Positions 8,654 through 15,698 of a stretch of 32,548 bases of DNA are shown here, piece after piece (positions within the stretch are counted from its first letter, which is position 1; each line of letters begins with the position of its first letter). The DNA lies in NCBI GenBank assembly GCA_020431405.1, contig JAGQIK010000453.1:1-32548 (forward strand), in the 5' to 3' direction. The notes below the pieces were generated by a model. It did no database searches. It was given only the letters and a program-made list of their open reading frames with translations, and was not told the origin of the DNA. This stretch comes from Myxococcales bacterium (GTDB lineage Bacteria > Myxococcota_A > Polyangia > GCA-2747355). The position numbers and the translations under genes are program-made.

Positions 8654-9991
8654 CTAGCTTCCAGAGAACTGCACGTCGTCGAAGACCAGCGTCGGCAGGC
8701 GCCAGGCGCTGAACGGGTACGGGTCGTTGCCAACGGCCGAGAGGCGCTTCCACAGCTCGGTGTGGTTGTCGGCGATGTTCATCTCGCTGACGGGCTGCGT
8801 CAGCTGGCCGCCCTCGATCAGAAAGCCGCCCACGCCGAAGGAAAAGTCGCCCGTGGCGGGGTTGGCGTTGCCGCCGAGAAACGACGTCACCAGCACGCCA
8901 CGCTCGACGCCGCCGACGAGCTCGTCCATCGAGCGCTCGCCAGGGGTCAGCAGCAGGTTGCTCGCCGAGCCGCTGGTGGGCGCCATCTCGAGCTTGCGGC
9001 CGTAGTAGACGTTGATGAAGTAGCGATCGAGCACGCCTTTGGTCAGCACCGAGCGCTTGGTCGCCGGCAGCCCGTCGCCGTCGTAGAGGCGCGAGGCGAG
9101 CCCGCGCGGGATCAGCGGATCGTCGACCACGTCGAGCAGATCGGAGCCGAGCTTCTCGCCGAGCATCCCTTCGAAGCAAGAGCGCCCCTGCTGCAGTGCG
9201 GAGCCGCCCAGCGGCGCCAGCAGCGAACCGAGCAGCCGCGACGCGATGCGGTTTTCCACGACGAGGGTCATGCGTGCGCTCGGCGCCTTGGACGCGCCGC
9301 GCCGCTGGGTGGCGCGCCGGGTGGCCTCGGCGCCGATCTCGGGCGGCGGCGGGAGATCGGCGAAGTGGCGCGCGCCGACCCAGCAGTAGTCCTCCGGGCG
9401 GCGGCCGTCGTCGTCCCTGACGGTCACCGAAGCGCCGAGAAAGAACGTCGTCGACTCGTTGTGACCGCGAAAGCCGTTGGAGTGCACGCGCAGCGACATC
9501 GAGTCTTGCGTCGTCATCTCGGCGGTGGCCGAGATCACGTGCTCGCCGGCGCGCGCGGCGTCCTCGAGCGCCGCGATGCGTCCCTTGCGCGCGTCCATGT
9601 CGCCGTCGCCGCGCTCGTCGAACATCTCGAGATCGACGTCGGGAAGCTCGCCGTAGAGCTCTGGCTCGGGCAGGCGGCGATTAGGATCGGGCGCGAGGCG
9701 CCGCGTCATCTCGAGCGACTCGGCGACAAAACGCGAAAGCGCGTCGTGCTCGAGAAAGCTGGTGCTGTTGCTCGAATAGCGGCCGTCGACGAACAACGAC
9801 ACGCTCAGCCCGCGGCTCTTGGACGACTGCAGCGTCTCGATCTCGCCATCGCGCTGCTTGAGGCTGACGAAGCTGGCGCTGCCGTAGCGCGCGGCGACCT
9901 CTTCCGCGCCGGCGTCGCGCGCCATGCCCATCACGTCGTCGATGATCTTCTGTGCGCGCTCGAGCTCGCGCTTTCTGTCTTCGAGGCTCAT
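8654..9991 (-). CDS. pmbA: TldE/PmbA-type metalloprotease subunit
   Basis: A 445-residue protein of the TldD/PmbA family (PF01523 and related). In Escherichia coli TldD and TldE form a heterodimeric metalloprotease that processes peptides such as microcin B17 and degrades unfolded peptides. This copy has no HExxxH motif, as expected for the TldE subunit, which lines the chamber but binds no metal. Family stretches include SSKSRGLSVSLF near 57-68 and ATGDFSFGVGGFLIEGG near 385-401. Its ATG overlaps the TldD stop by one base (TGATG, 9989-9993), indicating translational coupling and equal stoichiometry. No peptide precursor of the microcin B17 type is visible nearby, so a role in general peptide turnover or in a distant RiPP pathway remains open. 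Confidence 0.92.
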   Translation of the reverse strand: MSLEDRKRELERAQKIIDDVMGMARDAGAEEVAARYGSASFVSLKQRDGEIETLQSSKSRGLSVSLFVDGRYSSNSTSFLEHDALSRFVAESLEMTRRLAPDPNRRLPEPELYGELPDVDLEMFDERGDGDMDARKGRIAALEDAARAGEHVISATAEMTTQDSMSLRVHSNGFRGHNESTTFFLGASVTVRDDDGRRPEDYCWVGARHFADLPPPPEIGAEATRRATQRRGASKAPSARMTLVVENRIASRLLGSLLAPLGGSALQQGRSCFEGMLGEKLGSDLLDVVDDPLIPRGLASRLYDGDGLPATKRSVLTKGVLDRYFINVYYGRKLEMAPTSGSASNLLLTPGERSMDELVGGVERGVLVTSFLGGNANPATGDFSFGVGGFLIEGGQLTQPVSEMNIADNHTELWKRLSAVGNDPYPFSAWRLPTLVFDDVQFSGS

Positions 9992-11406
9992 CAGCTCACG
10001 CCTCCGACGGTGACCGAGCCGACCTTGACGGTGGGCATGCCGAGCGAGACCGGCACGCTCTGGCCGTCCTTGCCGCAGGTCCAGCCGCCTTCGTCGATGA
10101 CCATGTCGTCGGCCACCATCGTCACGTCGGCGAGGACCTTGGGTCCGTTGCCGATGATGTTGACGTCTTTGATCGGCGCGGTGATGCGGCCGTCCTCGAT
10201 GAGATAGCCGCACTTGATATAGAAGGTGAAGTCGCCGGCGCCGATCTGCACCTGGCCGTTGGTGAAGCTCTCGGCGAGGATGCCTTGCTTGACCGAGCGG
10301 ATGATCTCCTCGCGATCGTGGGGGCCCGGCAGCATGTAGGTCGCGCGCATGCGTGGCATCGGCACGTGGCGAAACGACTGCCGCCTGCCGTTGCCGGTGG
10401 GCTTGACTCCGTAGTGCCGCGCGCTGATGCGATCGTGCAGGTACGTGCGCAGCACGCCGTTCTCGACGAGCACCGTGCGCTGGGTTTCGTTGCCTTCGTC
10501 GTCGACGTTGATCGCCCCGCGCGAGGCGGGCAGCGTGCCGTCGTCGACGATGCTGACGATGGGCTCGGCGATGAGCTTGCCCAGCCGATCGCTGTAGATC
10601 GAGGTGCCCTTGCGGTTGAAGTCGGCCTCCATGCCGTGCCCGATGGCCTCGTGCAGCAGGATGCCGGAGCTGCCGGCAGCGAGCACCACCGGCATTTCGC
10701 CCGCCGGCGGGCGCCGCGCGTCGAAGAGCAGCAGCGTGCGGCGCACGGCCTCGTCGGCGACGTGGTCGAGCTTGTCGTCGGTGTAGAGCTCGAGGCCCTG
10801 GCGGCCGCCGATATTGTGATAGCTCTCCTCGCGGCGTTCGCCATCACGCGCGACGCACGCGACGTAGAGCGTCGTCATCGGCTGGTAGTCGTATGACTTG
10901 CGGCCCTCGGCGTCGACGACCAAGACGCGTGACTCCGAGTCGGAGAGGTGCACGCGCACCTTGCTGATGCGATCGTCGCCGCCGGCGGCGCGCGCGTTGA
11001 CGCGCCCGAGCAGCGGCAGGCGCTCTACGGTGCTGACCTCGCCCCACGGACGCTCGACCGGGTAGAGATCGGGGTGCGTGCGCGAGACGATCTTCTGCGG
11101 CGGCTCGCTCTGGCCGCCGCTGGCGATGGCCGCCGCGACGCGCGCCGCGGCGTGCATGCTCGCCTCCTCGAGGTCCTCGGAGAAGGCGTAGCCCGTCGCG
11201 TCTCCGCGCACGACGCGAATACCGACGCCGAGATCGTCGCTGCGGAAGGCGCGATTGATCTCTTCGTCCTCGAGGCCGAGCACGGTGCTCGAGCGCTGCT
11301 GGAAATAGAGGTCGCAGTACTCGCCGCCGCGCTCGAGCGCGGTCGCCATCACGCGGCGGTAGACGCCGTCGTCGAGACCGAAGCGTTCTTCGAAGAAGTT
11401 GCTCAT
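9991..11406 (-). CDS. tldD: TldD metalloprotease catalytic subunit
   Basis: A 471-residue protein, close to the 481 of E. coli TldD. It carries the metal-binding HEAIGHGMEADFN (HExxxH) near residue 243, followed by the family stretch RKGTSIYSDRLG. Near the C-terminus the Cys in GWTCGKDGQSVPV corresponds to the third metal ligand described for TldD. The active heterodimer with PmbA threads short unfolded peptides into a closed chamber. It is the first gene of the minus-strand group tldD-pmbA-glycosidase. The ATG at 11406 has no good ribosome binding site, but an extended -10 element ends 9 nt upstream, which fits a leaderless mRNA. It diverges from the small lipoprotein gene across 122 nt. Confidence 0.95.
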   Translation of the reverse strand: MSNFFEERFGLDDGVYRRVMATALERGGEYCDLYFQQRSSTVLGLEDEEINRAFRSDDLGVGIRVVRGDATGYAFSEDLEEASMHAAARVAAAIASGGQSEPPQKIVSRTHPDLYPVERPWGEVSTVERLPLLGRVNARAAGGDDRISKVRVHLSDSESRVLVVDAEGRKSYDYQPMTTLYVACVARDGERREESYHNIGGRQGLELYTDDKLDHVADEAVRRTLLLFDARRPPAGEMPVVLAAGSSGILLHEAIGHGMEADFNRKGTSIYSDRLGKLIAEPIVSIVDDGTLPASRGAINVDDEGNETQRTVLVENGVLRTYLHDRISARHYGVKPTGNGRRQSFRHVPMPRMRATYMLPGPHDREEIIRSVKQGILAESFTNGQVQIGAGDFTFYIKCGYLIEDGRITAPIKDVNIIGNGPKVLADVTMVADDMVIDEGGWTCGKDGQSVPVSLGMPTVKVGSVTVGGVS

Positions 11407-11415
11407 GAGGCGCTA

Positions 11416-11424
11416 ATCGTAGCA
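11416..11424 (-). promoter_or_regulatory. Extended -10 promoter element of tldD
   Basis: On the minus strand the sequence reads TGCTACGAT: the TG of an extended -10 followed by TACGAT (4 of 6 matches to TATAAT). It ends 9 nt before the tldD ATG, so transcription would begin at or next to the start codon. No convincing -35 hexamer is visible, as is common for extended -10 promoters. Confidence 0.4.
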
Positions 11425-11445
11425 CCGCAGCCGAGCGGCCTGGCG

Positions 11446-11454
11446 TGCTATCCT
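11446..11454 (+). promoter_or_regulatory. Extended -10 promoter element of the small lipoprotein gene
   Basis: TG at 11446-11447, one base, then TATCCT at 11449-11454 (4 of 6 to TATAAT). Transcription from about 11461 would give a leader of roughly 68 nt that includes the hairpin at 11483-11502. No clear -35 is present. It lies back to back with the tldD element, and the two are 21 bp apart. Confidence 0.35.
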
Positions 11455-11478
11455 GCGGCCTCGAAACCGGACAATCAG

Positions 11479-11504
11479 CTCGCCGCGGACGACGCTCCGC
11501 GGCC
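11479..11504 (+). repeat. Hairpin element, copy 1 (in the leader of a lipoprotein gene)
   Basis: A perfect 7-bp inverted repeat, CCGCGGA at 11483-11489 and TCCGCGG at 11496-11502, with loop CGACGC. The 26-nt segment matches 19065-19091 along its entire length apart from one inserted G in the loop. It sits 25 nt before the start codon of the small lipoprotein gene, inside the presumed 5' leader, just upstream of the GAGGA ribosome binding site at 11516-11520. Confidence 0.55.
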
Positions 11505-11528
11505 ATCCAACACGCGAGGAATCCTGCG

Positions 11529-11750
11529 ATGAAGAAGCTCCAGCTCCATCTTTTTGCGCTGATCGCCGCCCTGATGCTCGTGCTCGGCGGCATGGCGAGC
11601 TGCACCAAGGCCGGCCCGAAGGCGGACCCCAAGGCGGCCGAGGCGTGCAAGACCAGCGCGAAGAAGGCCGACGCCTGCAAAGCCTGCTGCAAAGCGGCCG
11701 GCATGTCGGGCCACATGTGGATGATGGGCAAGGGCTGCAGCTGCCTGTAG
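11529..11750 (+). CDS. Small Cys/Met-rich lipoprotein, putative metal binder
   Basis: The product is 73 residues long. MKK plus a hydrophobic stretch ends in GGMASC, a lipobox with Met at -3, so Cys25 would be lipidated. The mature 49 residues contain six more Cys, arranged as single Cys, DAC, KACC and GCSC, and a GMSGHMWMMGKGCSC tail with one His and several Met. Such a set of soft ligands suggests copper or other thiophilic metal binding, but this is inference; disulfide-based structure is the alternative. Start chosen at 11529 because GAGGA lies 8 nt upstream; an earlier ATG at 11445 would put 28 non-signal residues in front. Similar tiny Cys-rich lipoproteins are usually unannotated. Confidence 0.72.
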   Translation: MKKLQLHLFALIAALMLVLGGMASCTKAGPKADPKAAEACKTSAKKADACKACCKAAGMSGHMWMMGKGCSCL

Positions 11751-12259
11751 TCCTCGAAACCGAGCGCCTGTTGGTGCGCACCTGGAGCCTCGACGACGCC
11801 CCCGCCGCGTTCCGGTTGTGGGGCGACGCCGAGGTGATGCGTTACGTCGGCGATCCCCACGCCGATCTGGCCCGCACGCGCGCCGCCCTCGCGCGGGCGC
11901 GCGCCGCTCAAGACGCGAGCGGCTACTGTGTCTGGGCGCTGCAAGCAAAGGACGATGGTGAGCTGGTCGGCGCCTGTGGGTTTCACCCCGCCGGCATCGA
12001 CAGCGGCCTGACGCTCGAGCTTGTCTTTCATATCCGCCGCGAGCACTGGGGCACGGGCTTCGCGAGCGAGGCCGCGCGCGCCTGCGTCGATCACGCCTTC
12101 GGCGAGCTCGGCGCCACGCGCATCATCGCGGGCGTACGGCACGGCAACGAGCCGTCGATGCACATCCTGGCCAGCCTCGGCTTCGACGACGTCGGCGAGG
12201 ACGGAGACGAGCGCCTCTTCGCGCTCAGCGCGCCGTTTCGACCGGTAGACATCCAATGA
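11717..12259 (+). CDS. GNAT-family N-acetyltransferase
   Basis: A RimJ/RimL-like Acetyltransf_3 (PF13302) enzyme that transfers acetyl from acetyl-CoA to an amine. The family start LETERLLVRTWSLDD is at the N-terminus, and the CoA-binding region is seen in the stretch HWGTGFASEAARACVDHAF, followed by GATRIIAGVRHGNEPSMHIL and LGFDDVGE. The start is uncertain. The ATG at 11645 would read through the preceding lipoprotein gene in another frame, so GTG 11717 is used here (180 residues); a CTG at 11741 is also possible. Either choice overlaps the end of the lipoprotein gene. Its stop overlaps the next ATG (ATGA), so it is cotranslated with the spermidine-synthase-like gene. The substrate is unknown. 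Confidence 0.83.
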   Translation: MDDGQGLQLPVVLETERLLVRTWSLDDAPAAFRLWGDAEVMRYVGDPHADLARTRAALARARAAQDASGYCVWALQAKDDGELVGACGFHPAGIDSGLTLELVFHIRREHWGTGFASEAARACVDHAFGELGATRIIAGVRHGNEPSMHILASLGFDDVGEDGDERLFALSAPFRPVDIQ

Positions 12260-14202
12260 CCTCGGCCAAGGCGCAGCGCTCCTTCTACCTGCTGCTGGCC
12301 TTTCTCGGCGGCTTCCACGTGATGCTGCTCGAGATGTGCGCCTTTCGCGTGCTGTCGACCAACTACGGCTCGTCGATCTTCACCTCGGGCGTGCTGCTGT
12401 CGTTGATCATGGTCGCGCTGTCGGCTGGCTACTATCTCGGCGGGCGCTTCTCCGAGCGCAACGAGACGCTGCGCTTTCTGCTGCTGGTGCTGCTCGGCGC
12501 GGTGATCTACGTCGAGCTGTTCGACGTGCTGCTCGCCAAGCGTCTGCTCGACTGGGCCTTCGCCTGGCGCGTGAGCCTGGTCAAGAGCGGCTCGGACGTG
12601 GCCGTGCGCAGCGCGCTGCCCGCCGGGCTCGCCACGGTGCTGCTCTATGCCGCGCCGATGATCGGCCTGAGCCAGATCACGCCGTATCTGATCAAGCGCA
12701 CCAGCTCCGCCTCGAGCGACGCCGAGAGCGAGCACGTGGGCAAGATCTCGGGGCGGCTGATGGCCGTCTCGACGGTGGGTAGCATCGTCGGCACGCTCGC
12801 GACGACCTTCGTCTTCGTACCCAAGCTCGGCGTGCGCGGCACGCTGGCGGTGTTTTCGATCTCCACCATCGGCGTCGTGCTGGTGGGGCTATTGCTCGAG
12901 CGCTCGCTCGACACCACGGTCAAGGTCGCGCTGCTGCTCGCCGCCGTCTGCGGCGCCGCGTTCTTCTCGTCGGATCCGCGCGAAGAGGGGCTTATCGCCG
13001 AGCGCGAGTCGTACTACGGCAACATCAAGGTCTTTCGCAAGAAGGACGAGCACGGGCGCCCGTATCTGGTCTACCAGCAGACGCGCGTCACGTTTCAGAC
13101 CAAGTCGTACGTCACGCAGCCGCTGCGCAACCACTACATCATGCAGTCGATGAGCCCTGGCGTGGTCTTCGACGCCAAGTCGTGGCTCGTGCTCGGCGTT
13201 GCCGGCGGCAGCATGATCAACACGCTCGACGCGTGGCGGCCCGGACGCGCCGTGACGGCGGTGGACATCGACCGCGCCTCGCTCGACATCGCGCGCGAGC
13301 ACTTTCGCGTCAGCCCGCGCGTCAAGATGGTCGCCGCCGACGCGCGCATGTTTCTGCGCGACACGCAGAAGCGCTACGACTTCATCTTCGTCGACGTGTT
13401 CCTCGGCGAGCAGGTGCCAACGCACTGCGCCACCAAGGAGTTCTTCGCGCTGGTGCGCGAGCGGCTCAGCGAAAACGGCGTGCTGAGCATCAACTCGCAC
13501 ATGGTCAACCTGCCGCGGCTGCCCAAGCTCTCGCGCCAACCGAGCGTCGCCTCGTGGCACCTGCACTCGACGCTCTACGCGGCCGGCTTCGCGTCCGTGT
13601 TTCACAACGACATCTTCGTCTCGGGCAACGTCTACGCCTTCAAGCGCCCGACGACGGCGGCGCAGCTGCAGCAGCGCTACTACCGCGCGCTGAGCGACAG
13701 CAAGCTCGGCGACGACGTGCGCGCCTCGCTGGCCGCCACCATGGTCAGCACGCTCGCCGTGCCGCGAAAACCCGAGGCCAAGCCCTTCACCGACAACTGG
13801 GTCCCCGAGACGGTGCTGCAGCGCAAACAGCCGGTGGACGGCTACAGCCGCGTGGTCAGCGCCGCCCCGCGCGCCGAAGCGCTCGGCGCCAGCAAACGGC
13901 CGCTGCACCAGGCCTTCGCCAGCGGCCTGCACGAAAACGGTCCCGCCTTCTGGCGCCAGGGCAAAGGGCGTCAACCGATGTGCCTCGCAGCGGTGGCCGG
14001 CTTTCGCCGCGCCGACGTCACCGTACACGAGCTGGCGCGCCATCACGTGAGCCACTTCTGCGGACCAGGGCCCAAGACGGGCGGCGTCGCGCGCTATCGC
14101 GACTACATCGTCGGGCTGCGCGCGGTGCGGGCGTGGGACGGAAAACGCGCGCTGCCGCCGCTGCTGCGCACGGTGGAGTTCTTCCGGCACCACTCGAGCT
14201 AG
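12256..14202 (+). CDS. Membrane protein with spermidine-synthase-like methyltransferase fold
   Basis: This 648-residue protein has an N-terminal half with about seven membrane helices (11-30, 42-63, 72-95, 118-140, 168-190, 195-215, 222-238). A Rossmann domain of the spermidine synthase family follows: LVLGVAGGSM 311-320 as the nucleotide loop, D337 in AVDIDR, VAADARMF 359-366, and IFVD with D380. It lacks the full 12-helix MFS-like half of longer relatives. The motifs support SAM or decarboxylated-SAM binding, but residues specific for putrescine cannot be confirmed. The C-terminal 120 residues, after DNWVPETVL, do not resemble the family and are unexplained. ATGA coupling with the acetyltransferase gene hints at joint modification of a polyamine or other amine, which is inference. 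Confidence 0.82.
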   Translation: MTSAKAQRSFYLLLAFLGGFHVMLLEMCAFRVLSTNYGSSIFTSGVLLSLIMVALSAGYYLGGRFSERNETLRFLLLVLLGAVIYVELFDVLLAKRLLDWAFAWRVSLVKSGSDVAVRSALPAGLATVLLYAAPMIGLSQITPYLIKRTSSASSDAESEHVGKISGRLMAVSTVGSIVGTLATTFVFVPKLGVRGTLAVFSISTIGVVLVGLLLERSLDTTVKVALLLAAVCGAAFFSSDPREEGLIAERESYYGNIKVFRKKDEHGRPYLVYQQTRVTFQTKSYVTQPLRNHYIMQSMSPGVVFDAKSWLVLGVAGGSMINTLDAWRPGRAVTAVDIDRASLDIAREHFRVSPRVKMVAADARMFLRDTQKRYDFIFVDVFLGEQVPTHCATKEFFALVRERLSENGVLSINSHMVNLPRLPKLSRQPSVASWHLHSTLYAAGFASVFHNDIFVSGNVYAFKRPTTAAQLQQRYYRALSDSKLGDDVRASLAATMVSTLAVPRKPEAKPFTDNWVPETVLQRKQPVDGYSRVVSAAPRAEALGASKRPLHQAFASGLHENGPAFWRQGKGRQPMCLAAVAGFRRADVTVHELARHHVSHFCGPGPKTGGVARYRDYIVGLRAVRAWDGKRALPPLLRTVEFFRHHSS

Positions 14203-14252
14203 TCGCCGAACGCCGATTGCCGACTGCCTGTCGGCGCTCGGCCGTCGGCGAC
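14202..14252 (+). terminator. Large hairpin after the spermidine-synthase-like gene
   Basis: Arms 14202-14224 and 14230-14252 pair at 19 of 23 positions around a 5-nt loop (TGCCT). The first base overlaps the stop codon. There is no T-tract, so it could be a Rho-assisted terminator, a transcript stabiliser or an operator. It separates the preceding operon from the sigma-factor operon. Confidence 0.5.
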
Positions 14253-14272
14253 CTCCGCCCCCGCGAAAGCAT

Positions 14273-14301
14273 TTGACCCGACCGCGTTCTCATTTTCTGC
14301 T
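14273..14301 (+). promoter_or_regulatory. Possible promoter of the sigma/anti-sigma/caspase operon
   Basis: TTGACC at 14273-14278 is 5 of 6 to the sigma-70 -35 box. A 17-bp spacer puts TCTGCT at 14296-14301, a poor -10 lying only 3 nt before the GTG. Group-specific ECF promoters differ from this consensus, so autoregulation by the encoded sigma factor through this site is possible but not shown. Confidence 0.25.
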
Positions 14302-14304
14302 GCG

Positions 14305-14835
14305 GTGGTGTCTACCGGTGGAGAGCGTGGTGAGCGGCAGCGCCTGACGCGGGAGCTGTTCGACAAGCACTCTGCGCTCATCTACAGCAAGTGCCTGAGA
14401 ATGCTGGGCAACCGAGAGGACGCCGCCGACGCGGTGCAGGAGACGTTTACCAAGGCCTTTCGTGCGCTGGAGCAGGCGCGCGAGGTCGAGAGCCAGCTGG
14501 CGTGGCTATTTCGAATCGCCACCACGACGTGTCTGAACATGATCCGTACGCGTGAACGCAAGGGCGCGGTGCTGCTCGACGAGGTCTCGAGCGTCGTCGC
14601 CCACGGCCAGCAGCATCCGCTCGACGCGATGCAGCGGCAGCGCGTGTTCGACGCGCTCTCGGCGCAGTGCGACGAGCGTACGCTCGAGATCTTTGTCGCG
14701 CACTTCGTCGATGGCATGGACCAGGGGCAGATCGCGGCGCAGCTCGGCATCTCGCGCCGCGCGGTGGTCAAGCGCCTGACGCGCCTGCGCGAGCTGGCCA
14801 AGGCGATCTATCGCAGCGAGGTCGGTGAGCCGTGA
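14305..14835 (+). CDS. ECF-type RNA polymerase sigma factor
   Basis: A 176-residue sigma-70 family protein with only regions 2 and 4, as in ECF factors. Region 2 spans about 19-83 with the RMLGNREDAADAVQETFTKAF core; region 4 spans about 112-170 with the helix-turn-helix QIAAQLGISRRAVVKRLTRL. It directs RNA polymerase to a small regulon, which commonly includes its own operon. GTG at 14305 and GTG at 14308 are both possible starts. It overlaps the anti-sigma gene by four bases (GTGA), the usual coupling that lets sigma and inhibitor be made together. Region 4 has Arg-Arg-Ala-Val-Val-Lys where typical ECFs have Glu-Gly-Thr-Val-Lys, so its promoter specificity is probably unusual. Confidence 0.9.
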   Translation: MVSTGGERGERQRLTRELFDKHSALIYSKCLRMLGNREDAADAVQETFTKAFRALEQAREVESQLAWLFRIATTTCLNMIRTRERKGAVLLDEVSSVVAHGQQHPLDAMQRQRVFDALSAQCDERTLEIFVAHFVDGMDQGQIAAQLGISRRAVVKRLTRLRELAKAIYRSEVGEP

Positions 14836-15698
14836 CGGACCGCGAGCAGCACATCGGCTTCTTCGGCCTCGGGCAGTATCTCGCCGGCGAGCTGTCCGAA
14901 ACGCAGGCGCAGCGCGTGGCGGCGCACCTCGAGACCTGCGAGGCGTGCGCGGCGCAGCTCGCGCAGATCGAGGCCGAAGGCGCGGCCTTTAGCGCGCTGG
15001 CAGAAAAGACGTTCGAGGCAGCCTTCGAAGCGGCGAGCGTCGAACAGCAGCCGGCAAAGCCCTCCTCGCGCGCGCGCCAGCCGTGGCGCTGGCCGAGCTG
15101 GCTCAAGATCATGGTGCCCGTCGCCGCGGCCGCGCTCGTCGCCGCGATCGTGATCCCGCGCCTCGTCGCGCCACCTCCGCGCAACGGCGGCGCTGGCGGC
15201 GCGGGGCCTGGCTCGACCTACGTCGCCTACAAGGGCACGCTGGCGCTGCAGGTCGTCGCCAAGCGCGGAGAGCGACAGTTCATCGTCAAGCCCGCGCAGC
15301 GCATGTGCCCGGGCGACGCGCTGCGCTTCAGCATCACCGCCGCGTGGCCGACCACGCACGTGCTGATCGTCTCGTTCGACGCAGCCGACGCGCTGTCGAC
15401 CTTCTATCCCAACGCCTCCACCCCGCGCGACGCGCTCTCACCCGCGGGCAAGACCATCGCGCTCGACGGCAAGGGGCGGCACGTGCTGCCCGGCAGCATC
15501 GTGCTCGACAACACCGAGGGGCGCGAAGTGATCGTCCTGCTCGCCGCGCCTAGGCCCTTCGAGACCGAGGCGCCGCGCGCGCGCATCAAGCAGCTGCTGC
15601 TGCGCGATCGCGGCGCCGCCGCCACGCTGAGCGCCGCCAAGCTGGGCTTTGGCGGCGTGGTGCGCGCGCTGGCGATCAGCAAGGCGTCGTGCAAGTGA
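14832..15698 (+). CDS. Transmembrane zinc-finger anti-sigma factor with DUF4384-like sensor domain
   Basis: This 288-residue anti-sigma factor starts with the ZAS/zf-HC2 motif: His32, Cys36 and Cys39 in AAHLETCEACAAQ (HxxxCxxC). One membrane helix lies at about 92-112. The outer 170 residues contain GDALRFSITAAWPTTHVLIV and FYPNAS with VLPGS further on, a pattern like DUF4384, a beta-sandwich often found beside caspase-like proteins. The N-terminal domain would hold the ECF sigma factor inactive at the inner membrane, and the outer domain would sense a signal outside the cytoplasm. It overlaps both neighbours by GTGA, so sigma, anti-sigma and caspase form one translationally coupled unit. The DUF4384 assignment is by eye and needs a profile search. 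Confidence 0.87.
   Translation: MTDREQHIGFFGLGQYLAGELSETQAQRVAAHLETCEACAAQLAQIEAEGAAFSALAEKTFEAAFEAASVEQQPAKPSSRARQPWRWPSWLKIMVPVAAAALVAAIVIPRLVAPPPRNGGAGGAGPGSTYVAYKGTLALQVVAKRGERQFIVKPAQRMCPGDALRFSITAAWPTTHVLIVSFDAADALSTFYPNASTPRDALSPAGKTIALDGKGRHVLPGSIVLDNTEGREVIVLLAAPRPFETEAPRARIKQLLLRDRGAAATLSAAKLGFGGVVRALAISKASCK

Noticed and set aside
8640-9179. Upstream extension of the glycosidase frame
   Set aside because: It runs in the same strand through pmbA in another frame and is Arg-rich; the conserved start is at 8639.
11645-11716. ATG 11645 as acetyltransferase start
   Set aside because: It would place 24 residues of out-of-frame lipoprotein shadow before the family start.
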